Shown here: positions 58,311 to 64,000 of the stretch, piece after piece
Position numbering within the stretch: position 1 is the first letter of the stretch
Layout: every line of letters begins with the position of its first letter
Assembly (NCBI RefSeq): GCF_024519315.1
Contig: NZ_JANIIC010000036.1
Location: 1 to 64,000 of the forward strand
DNA: 64,000 nt
Direction of reading: 5' to 3'
Origin: Streptomyces malaysiensis subsp. samsunensis
GTDB taxonomy: Bacteria > Actinomycetota > Actinomycetes > Streptomycetales > Streptomycetaceae
The notes under the pieces: generated by a model
Databases searched by the model: none
What the model was told of the DNA's origin: nothing
What the model saw: only the letters and a program-made list of their open reading frames with translations
Made by a program: the position numbers and the translations under genes

Positions 58311-58631
58311 ATGACGTATCGCGTCGAAGCGCTGCGGATGCGGTTGGGTGTCTGCCTGTTCCTGCTGACCGGGGTTCTGCTGGCCCACAGCGGGGTGGTC
58401 GGCGCCGTCGCGCTCGCCGCCGCCGTCGCGGCCACCACCGCCGTCGCCACCGCGCTGCTCACCTGCGCTGTCCTCGCCTCCCGCGGCCGAATACCCGTCC
58501 CGGCCGGGCGGATTCGCACCGCGATACGGGACCGGGAGCGCCGTACGGCGTTCCTGCCGCAGCGGGATCCCGACGCCGCCGGACGCCCGAGGCCACGAGC
58601 GCCGGGCCGCCGTCTGCCGACGGCCGCGTAG
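58311..58631 (+). CDS. DUF6412-like small membrane protein
   Basis: A 106-residue protein with two hydrophobic helices (LGVCLFLLTGVLLAHSG, AVALAAAVAATTAVATALLTC) and a basic Arg/Pro-rich tail. It lies upstream of a second YidC-like gene; the pairing is a known Streptomyces layout, and the domain I believe corresponds to DUF6412. AAGGGGG precedes the ATG. Its role may be in membrane protein insertion, but this rests on context only. Confidence 0.7.
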   Translation: MTYRVEALRMRLGVCLFLLTGVLLAHSGVVGAVALAAAVAATTAVATALLTCAVLASRGRIPVPAGRIRTAIRDRERRTAFLPQRDPDAAGRPRPRAPGRRLPTAA

Positions 58632-58745
58632 GCGCACCGGGCGCACCCGTACCGCCGTACGTCGTCATCGCCGTACGGCGTACCTCCTCGTACGTCCTTC
58701 CTCGTACCGCCGCGCCACGCGGCTCGTCACGCCGATGTCTTTCTC

Positions 58746-58826
58746 ACTCCGGCAACTCCGGTGACTCCGGCAACTCCGGTGACTCGGGTAGCTCCGGCAA
58801 CTCCGGTAGCTCCGGTGACTCCGGTA
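58746..58826. repeat. 9-bp tandem repeat upstream of the YidC-like gene
   Basis: Nine copies of a 9-mer (ACTCCGGCA/ACTCCGGTG, with ACTCGGGTA once) run end to end 25-105 bp before the YidC-like start codon. The array is in the likely promoter or 5' UTR. Copy number may vary between strains. Confidence 0.85.
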
Positions 58827-58850
58827 CGACGAGACCCGCGGAGGGCTCCC

Positions 58851-59522
58851 ATGTCCCTTTTCTCCTCCCTTTTCTCTTCTCTCGGCACCCTGTTGACCAC
58901 CATGGCCGACGGCCTGGACCCGCTCTTCGGCGCCTCCGCGGCGGCGGCCGCCATCGTTGTGTTCACGCTGTGCGTCCGCGCCGCGTTGCATCCCCTCGCC
59001 CGTGCCGCGGTGCGCGGCGAGAAGGCGCGGGCCACGCTCGCGCCGAAGATCACGGAGCTGAGCCGCAAGCACCAGGGCGACCCCGAGCGGATGCGGCGCG
59101 CCATGGCGGAACTCCAGGCGAAGGAGGGCGCGTCACCGCTGGCGGGCTGTCTGCCCACCCTCGCCCAGCTTCCGTTCTTCTTTGTGATGTACCACGTGTT
59201 CTCCACCGGCAGCGGTGCCGGGGACCTCCTCGACCACACGCTCGCCGGGACTCCGCTCGGCGCCCGGTGGGGCGGGGTGCTCAGCGGTGGGCCGGGCCTG
59301 GTCTACCTCGGGCTCTTCGCGCTGATTGCGGCCGTGGCGACCTGGACGTATCTCCGTGCCCGTAAGGCGACCGTCCCCGGGGCGCCCGGAGTGGCCCGGG
59401 CGCTGCCGCTGCTCTCGTTCGGCACTCTCGTCACCGCCGCCGTGGTCCCGCTGGCCGCGGCGCTCTACCTGGCGACCAGCGCGACCTGGACGGCGGTGGA
59501 ACGGGCGCTGCTGCACCGCTGA
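58851..59522 (+). CDS. YidC/Oxa1-like insertase
   Basis: A 223-residue YidC2-type membrane insertase. The conserved core is visible: CVRAALHPLARAAVRGEKA with the family Arg, LAPKITELSRKHQGDPERMRRAM cytosolic loop, and GCLPTLAQLPFFFVMYHVFS of TM3. It is shorter than the main YidC and lacks a C-terminal basic tail. The main yidC is elsewhere, near rnpA. It forms a pair with the DUF6412-like gene, with the repeat array in between. Confidence 0.88.
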   Translation: MSLFSSLFSSLGTLLTTMADGLDPLFGASAAAAAIVVFTLCVRAALHPLARAAVRGEKARATLAPKITELSRKHQGDPERMRRAMAELQAKEGASPLAGCLPTLAQLPFFFVMYHVFSTGSGAGDLLDHTLAGTPLGARWGGVLSGGPGLVYLGLFALIAAVATWTYLRARKATVPGAPGVARALPLLSFGTLVTAAVVPLAAALYLATSATWTAVERALLHR

Positions 59523-59705
59523 TGACGGCGGCCAGGCGGGGGCCAAGGCGGCGGCCCGGGGCGGCGCCCTATGACGGCGCTCATGAAGCCGTTCTCTTCG
59601 ACGTCCCAGTCCGTGAACGAGGTCTTGCGGGCTGGATCTCCCCGAAGAGAGGATCGATCAGCCGGTAGGCGCCTCGCACCGGCGTGTGATCTCGGGAGTC
59701 TTGGG

Positions 59706-60572
59706 ATGAAACTGCTGCGAGTCGGACCGTCGGGCGCCGAACGCCCCGCGCTGCTCGATCAGGACGGCACCCTGCGCGATCTGTCCGCCCTGGTCCCGGA
59801 CATCGACGGCGCCCTGCTCGCCGATGAGGCCGCTCTCGCTCGGGTGCGCGAGGCGGCCGCCGCCGAGGGCGACGACGCGCTGCCCGCGATCGAGGACGGC
59901 GGGGTCCGGATCGGCCCGCCGCTCGGCCGTATCGGCAAGATCGTGTGCATCGGGCTGAACTACCACGGCCACGCCACCGAGACCGGTGCCGCCATCCCCG
60001 AAGAGCCCATCGTCTTCATGAAGGCTCCGGACACGGTCGTCGGCCCCGATGACACGGTTCTCGTACCGCGCGGCAGCGTGAAGACCGACTGGGAGGTCGA
60101 GCTCGCCATCGTCATCGGCCGCACCGCCCGCTACCTCGACTCCCACGAGGACGCCCTCGCCGCGGTCGCGGGCTATGCGATCGCCCACGACGTCTCCGAG
60201 CGCGCCTTCCAGATCGAGCGCGGCGGCCAGTGGGACAAGGGCAAGAACTGCGAGACGTTCAACCCCCTGGGCCCCTGGCTGGTGACCGCCGACGAGGTCC
60301 CCGACCCGCAGGCCCTGGGCCTGCGCCTCTGAGTCAACGGTGAGCTCGAGCAGAGCGGCAGCACGGCGGACCAGATCTTCGGCGTGGCCGAGGTGGTCCG
60401 CTACCTCAGCCAGTTCATGACCCTCTACCCCGGCGATGTCATCAACACCGGCACCCCGGCGGGCGTGGCCATGGGCCGCCCCGAGCCCAAGCCGTACCTC
60501 CGCGCCGGCGATGTCGTCGAGCTCGAGATCGATGGACTGGGCCGCCAGCGCCAGGAGTTCAAGGACGCCTGA
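59706..60572 (+). pseudogene. fumarylacetoacetate hydrolase-family gene with an in-frame TGA
   Basis: Reading from 59706 gives 208 residues of an FAH-family protein (IVCIGLNYHGHATETGA, PIVFMKAPDTVVGPDD, WEVELAIVIGRTARYL, AYAIAHDVSERAF-like) and then TGA at 60330. The same frame continues without another stop as VNGELEQSGSTADQIF and ends at 60572 in GDVINTGTPAGVAMGR and VELEIDGLG, which completes the fold. At the stop position most homologues have Trp in LRLWVNGE, so TGG mutated to TGA. If intact it is a 288-residue hydrolase of beta-diketones such as acylpyruvates. Confidence 0.85.
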
Positions 60573-60635
60573 TGTCCGGTGCGATGCGTGGATGAGGGGC
60601 GGCCCCGCCGGGGCCGCCCCTTCGCACGTGCGCTG

Positions 60636-61121
60636 TCAGGCCGTCGTCGGCAGATAGCGCTCCAGCGCCTCCACCACCAGGGCGTGGTCCTCGGCCTGCG
60701 GCAGCCCCGAGACCGCGACCGCCCCGATGACGCCCGTGCCCGTCACATGGACGGGGAAGGCGCCGCCGTGCGCGGCGTACCGGTCGGGGTCGAGCCGGGA
60801 GGACTCCTCGAAACTGGTGCCCTTGGCGTGGAAGCGGGTGCCGACGAGGTAGGAGCTGGCCCCGTAGCGCTCCACGACCCGGCACTTGCGCTCCAGCCAG
60901 GCGTCGTTGTCCGGGGAGGTGCCCGGCAGAGCGCGGTGGAACAGGCGCTGACCGGCCCGGTGGATGCCGATGGTGACGGCGGCGGCGCGCTCCTGGGCCA
61001 GATCGGCGATGAGGCAGCCCAGGCGCCAGGCGTCGTCGTTGCCGAAGCGGGGCAGGCGCAGCCGGCGCTCCTGCTCCTCCAGACGGCCGATCAGCTCGGT
61101 GTAGTCGGTGTCCTCGCTCAT
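60636..61121 (-). CDS. UPF0303/heme-degrading-domain protein
   Basis: A 161-residue protein of the GlcG/HbpS-like fold in the UPF0303 (YBR137W-like) family. It contains FGNDDAWRLGCLIADLAQ, HRALPGTSPDNDAWLERKCRVVERY and GAFPVHVTGTGVIGAVAVSGL. The last motif is the GlcG fold signature. Its ATG overlaps the preceding oxidoreductase stop (ATGA), so translation is coupled. The physiological ligand is not known; fused or linked to Gfo/Idh genes in many actinomycetes. Confidence 0.88.
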   Translation of the reverse strand: MSEDTDYTELIGRLEEQERRLRLPRFGNDDAWRLGCLIADLAQERAAAVTIGIHRAGQRLFHRALPGTSPDNDAWLERKCRVVERYGASSYLVGTRFHAKGTSFEESSRLDPDRYAAHGGAFPVHVTGTGVIGAVAVSGLPQAEDHALVVEALERYLPTTA

Positions 61122-62221
61122 GCCGGGACCTCGATCCGGACGGTACGGCGCTCGGCGGCCGACAGCCGGGCCGCCTCCAGCACATGCAGCGCGGCCGCGG
61201 CCTCGGCGGCGGTGACCGGCGGCGGGGTGCCGTCGCGCAGGGCGGCGGCGATGCCCGCGTAGTACGCGGGGTAGTCGCCCTGGAGGGTCGGCACCGGGGT
61301 TCCGCCGCCGGTCAGCGGGGACTCTCCCGCGCCCAGCCGGCCCCAGTCGCCCTCCGGCTCGGCACCCCATTCGGCGGACGGGTCGCCGGGGCGCAGCCCG
61401 TCGCGCAGGGCGGCCTCCTGCGGGTCGAGGCCGTACTTCACATAGCCCGACTCGCTGCCCAGCACCCGGAAGCGCGGACCGAGCTGGGCGGTGGTCGCGC
61501 TCATCCACAGATGGGAGCGGACCCCGCCGGTGTGGGTGAGGGCGATGAAGGTGTCGTCGTCGGTCCGCGCCTCGGGGCGGCGCACATCGGCCTCGGCGTA
61601 GACGGATTCGACGGGGCCGAAGAGGGTGAGCGCCTGGTCGACCAGATGGCTGCCCAGGTCGTACAGCAGCCCGCCGATCTCGGCCGGGTCGCCGGACTCC
61701 CGCCAGCCGCCCTTGAGCTGCGGCCGCCACCGCTCGAAGCGGGACTCGAAGCGCTGCACCTCGCCGAGCGCGCCCTCGGCGAGCAGCTTGCGGAGGGTGC
61801 GGAAGTCATTGTCCCAGCGCCGGTTCTGGAAGACGCTCAGCAGCAGCCCGCGGGATTCGGCGAGCGCGGCCAGCTCCTCGGCCTCGGCCGCGGTCGCGGC
61901 CAGCGGCTTGTCCACGACGGTCGGCAGCCCCGCCTCCAGGGCGGCACGGGCGAGCGGGACATGGGAGCGGTTCGGGGAGGCGATGACGATCAGATCCAGC
62001 TCATCCGCCCGTCCCCACAGCTCATAGGCGGAGTCGAGGAGGCGGACGTCGGGGAACTCGGCACGGGCTTGCTGCTGCCGCTCCGGGCTGGAGGTGACGA
62101 TGGTGTCGAGGGTCAGCCCCTCGGTGGCCGCGATCAAGGGGGCGTGGAAGACGGATCCGGCCAGGCCATAGCCGATCAGTCCCACTCGGACGGTGGTGCT
62201 GCTGTCATGCGTGGCATCCAT
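61118..62221 (-). CDS. Gfo/Idh/MocA-family oxidoreductase
   Basis: A 367-residue NAD(P)-dependent sugar or inositol dehydrogenase-like protein. GLIGYGLAGSVFHAPLI is the Rossmann fold, VVDKPLAATAAEAEELAALA has the catalytic Lys of the E-K-P/DKP motif, and LYDLGSHLVDQALTLFG includes the His that donates protons. The start is ATG 62221. It diverges from a ROK-type regulator across 56 bp with a palindrome; the regulator probably controls it in response to a sugar. Confidence 0.9.
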   Translation of the reverse strand: MDATHDSSTTVRVGLIGYGLAGSVFHAPLIAATEGLTLDTIVTSSPERQQQARAEFPDVRLLDSAYELWGRADELDLIVIASPNRSHVPLARAALEAGLPTVVDKPLAATAAEAEELAALAESRGLLLSVFQNRRWDNDFRTLRKLLAEGALGEVQRFESRFERWRPQLKGGWRESGDPAEIGGLLYDLGSHLVDQALTLFGPVESVYAEADVRRPEARTDDDTFIALTHTGGVRSHLWMSATTAQLGPRFRVLGSESGYVKYGLDPQEAALRDGLRPGDPSAEWGAEPEGDWGRLGAGESPLTGGGTPVPTLQGDYPAYYAGIAAALRDGTPPPVTAAEAAAALHVLEAARLSAAERRTVRIEVPA

Positions 62222-62230
62222 GTGGCCACT

Positions 62231-62249
62231 TTGGCAACGCTGTTGCGAA
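62231..62249. promoter_or_regulatory. palindromic operator between Gfo/Idh and ROK genes
   Basis: TTGGCAACGCTGTTGCGAA is an imperfect inverted repeat around GCAAC-GCT-GTTGC. It lies 10 bp from the oxidoreductase start and 29 bp from the ROK start, so it can block both promoters. CACAAT, 6 nt before the ROK GTG, fits a leaderless promoter. Confidence 0.6.
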
Positions 62250-62277
62250 AGTGTCAAGCGGGGGCCACAATGGATGG

Positions 62278-63738
62278 GTGAACAGCACGATGTCGGGGGC
62301 GGCCGGGCCCGGAGCCAATCTGTCCGCCCTGCGCAGCCATAACGCCGCACTCGTCCTGCGTCTGCTGCGTGACGCGGGCGAGGACGGAGTCAGCCGTCTG
62401 GAGCTGGCCGGGCGCACCGGCCTCACCCCCCAGGCCGTCAGCAAGATCACAGCGCGGCTGAGAGCGGAGGGGCTGGCGGCGGAGGCAGGTCAGCGCGCCT
62501 CGACCGGTGGTAAACCGCCCACCGCGCTCCGCCTGGTCCCGGGCGCCCGCCATGCGATCGGGCTGCACCTCGACCGCGATGAGCTGACGGCGGTCCTGGT
62601 CGACCTCGCGGGCACACCGGTCGCCGCCCGTACGGCACCCTTCGACTTCGGCGCGGCGGCGGACGAGGCGATGGCGGCCGCCACCGCCGAGGTCAGGGCG
62701 CTCCTCGCGGATGCCGGGGCGGGTGGTACGGAGAGTGGGGGCGCGGCGGGCGGCGGGGCCGGCGAAGCCGGCGGTGCGGCGGACGGTGTGACCGGTGGCC
62801 TGGCGGGCGGCGGGAACGGTGGCGCGGTGGACGCGGGCAGCGCCGGGTCGGTCGGCGGCGGGACCGGCGGTGCGGCGGGTGGCGGGACCGGTGGCGCGGA
62901 CACGGCCGGGACCGGGGTTGCGGCGGGCGGCGCGGCCGCGGGCGCGGGCGGGACCGGCAGCAGGGCGGGCGGCGGTGCCGGAGACCCGGACAGCGCCGGA
63001 GCCACCGGAGCCACCGGAGCCACCGGAGCCACCGGAACCACAGGTACCGCCGGAACCACCGGAACCGTCGGGCCCGCGGGCGGCGGCGGGCTGCTCGGCG
63101 TCGGCGTCGCCGCGCCCGGACCGCTCGATCACGGCTCCGGTGTGCTGCACCGCGTCACCGGCTTCCCCCAGTGGGACGGCTTCCCGCTGCGCGACGCGCT
63201 CGCCGAGCGGCTCGCCCTGCCCGTCGTCCTCGACAAGGACACCAACGCCGCGGCGCTCGGCCTGGCGACCGCCGGGACCACCGAGTCGGCCGCGTACCTC
63301 CATCTGGGCACCGGCCTGGGTGCCGGTCTGGTGCTCGGCGGGGACGTCTACCGGGGGGCGCGGACCGACGCGGGGGAGTTCGGGCATCAGGTGATCCAGC
63401 TCGATGGGCCGCCCTGTGGCTGCGGCAACCACGGCTGCCTGGAGGCGCTGTGCCTCGCCGCCGTCGCGCGTGGTGACCGTAAGGACGCCGCGCGGCTGCT
63501 CGGCATCGGCGCCGCCAACCTCGTACGGCTCCTCGACATCGACCGGGTGCTCCTGGGCGGCCGGGTGGTGCTGGCCGATCCCGAGCCCTACGTACGCGGG
63601 GTGGCCGCGCTGATCGCCGAGGACTCCGCCCGCGCCAGCCGTCCCACGGTGCCCGTGGACGTCGTGGAGCGGGGCGGGCGGGCCGTCGTGGAGGGCGCCG
63701 CCCGGCTGGTGCTCGCACCGCTGTTCGCACTGGGCTGA
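62278..63738 (+). CDS. ROK-family regulator with a collagen-like glycine-rich insertion
   Basis: A 486-residue ROK repressor. The winged HTH lies at about residues 22-75 (VSRLELAGRTGLTPQAVSKI). The ROK sugar-kinase fold carries GVAAPGPLD, LDKDTNAAALG, LGTGLGAGLVLGG and the zinc motif CGCGNHGCLEALC, with the metal His in GEFGHQVIQ. Between the first ATPase strand region and GLLGVGVAAPG (about residues 146-271) sits an insertion of roughly 125 residues, mainly Gly, Ala, Thr and Ser. It ends in collagen-like G-X-Y repeats (GATGATGATGATG). Family members have a short loop there. A putative repressor of the divergent oxidoreductase. Confidence 0.87.
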   Translation: MNSTMSGAAGPGANLSALRSHNAALVLRLLRDAGEDGVSRLELAGRTGLTPQAVSKITARLRAEGLAAEAGQRASTGGKPPTALRLVPGARHAIGLHLDRDELTAVLVDLAGTPVAARTAPFDFGAAADEAMAAATAEVRALLADAGAGGTESGGAAGGGAGEAGGAADGVTGGLAGGGNGGAVDAGSAGSVGGGTGGAAGGGTGGADTAGTGVAAGGAAAGAGGTGSRAGGGAGDPDSAGATGATGATGATGTTGTAGTTGTVGPAGGGGLLGVGVAAPGPLDHGSGVLHRVTGFPQWDGFPLRDALAERLALPVVLDKDTNAAALGLATAGTTESAAYLHLGTGLGAGLVLGGDVYRGARTDAGEFGHQVIQLDGPPCGCGNHGCLEALCLAAVARGDRKDAARLLGIGAANLVRLLDIDRVLLGGRVVLADPEPYVRGVAALIAEDSARASRPTVPVDVVERGGRAVVEGAARLVLAPLFALG

Positions 63739-63857
63739 TCGAGGGGGATCGTGAGGGCCAGTCGGGGGCAATCCGGGCCTTGTGCGGTGTGTCGGCGTGC
63801 GGACGCGGAATGTAGCGGAGTGCTCGGGGAAAACCGCAGCACAGCAGAGGTTCACTC

Positions 63858-64000
63858 ATGCGCTTGCCCACCGCACTGTCCCTACGAGCAGTCCTTCCGG
63901 CGGCCGCGCTCGCGTTCGCCCCGGCCCTCTACGGGGTTCCGGCGTACGCCGCCGGGCCCCAGCCCGCCACCTGCGGGGACCGGAACGCCACCGACTTCCC
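63858..64000 (+). CDS. secreted protein, N-terminus only (cut by the window edge)
   Basis: An open frame starts at ATG 63858 after AGAGG. It encodes MRLPTALSLRAVLPAAALAF and onward, a Sec signal peptide cleaved near YAA-GPQPATCGD (about residue 31), with Cys and Asp in the first mature residues. It continues past 64000, so the product cannot be named. Confidence 0.65.
   Translation, partial: MRLPTALSLRAVLPAAALAFAPALYGVPAYAAGPQPATCGDRNATDF

Overview
This window reads as part of a Streptomyces chromosome (or a very close relative). The base composition is very GC-rich, GTG starts and start/stop overlaps are common, and the gene order around 31-48 kb (pncB-pncA, clpS, DUF2017, mec-cysO-cysM, an MBL hydrolase, a DasR-controlled PTS, rph, rdgB, tRNA-Leu, bcp) is the conserved actinobacterial core arrangement. 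There are no rRNA genes, CRISPR arrays or insertion sequences.

Layout. 0.2-6.4 kb: an unusual alpha/beta hydrolase diverging from a LysR gene, which is followed by cysteine dioxygenase and a YeiH-type exporter (a likely sulfite cassette), then a drug exporter and a Doc-type toxin-antitoxin pair. 6.5-13.7 kb: an SF2 helicase, an IclR regulator, a Lon-like membrane-anchored peptidase, and an arsR-small ORF-MFS operon. 13.2-17.8 kb: lrp and hpd (tyrosine catabolism), a Tat-exported propeller protein and an FAD-linked oxidase. 18.0-21.8 kb: a small accessory block in which a right-to-left operon of short genes carries three separate single-base frameshifts and faces an XRE/TPR-type regulator. 22-28 kb: alcohol dehydrogenase with an MmyB-type regulator, then three RDD-family membrane proteins. 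28-38.7 kb: a secreted M6 metalloprotease, NAD salvage, ClpS, an amino acid permease and a CysO-dependent cysteine synthesis set preceded by a Cys-containing leader peptide.

38.8-42.5 kb: the most interesting region. Four leftward ORFs encode a 64-residue precursor peptide, a C39-peptidase/ABC transporter split in two by an in-frame TAG, and a glycosyltransferase resembling SunS of the sublancin pathway. I read this as a sublancin-type glycocin cluster (S-glycosylated bacteriocin) in an actinomycete. The predicted core keeps the outer disulfide cysteines and the glycosylated cysteine of sublancin but lacks both cysteines of the inner disulfide. The cluster sits between the MBL hydrolase and the nagE PTS gene.

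42.7-64 kb: N-acetylglucosamine PTS genes with DasR-type operators, RNase PH, RdgB, tRNA-Leu(UAG), Bcp, a GroES-like protein, a class A penicillin-binding protein, an ABC-2 exporter (two permeases and an ATPase), a DUF1707 protein, an SGNH hydrolase, a DUF445 protein, a class E sortase, a second YidC-like insertase, a fumarylacetoacetate-hydrolase-family gene interrupted by TGA where Trp is expected, a heme-degrading-domain protein, a Gfo/Idh oxidoreductase, and a ROK regulator carrying a long glycine-rich, collagen-like insertion. The window ends inside a secreted protein gene.

Two window-wide signals stand out. At least eleven genes have a -10-like hexamer starting exactly 12 nt before the start codon, which points to leaderless transcripts. 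A family of GC-rich palindromic intergenic repeats recurs at about 4.1, 8.3-8.6 and 48.1-48.4 kb, with a fragment apparently inside cysO.
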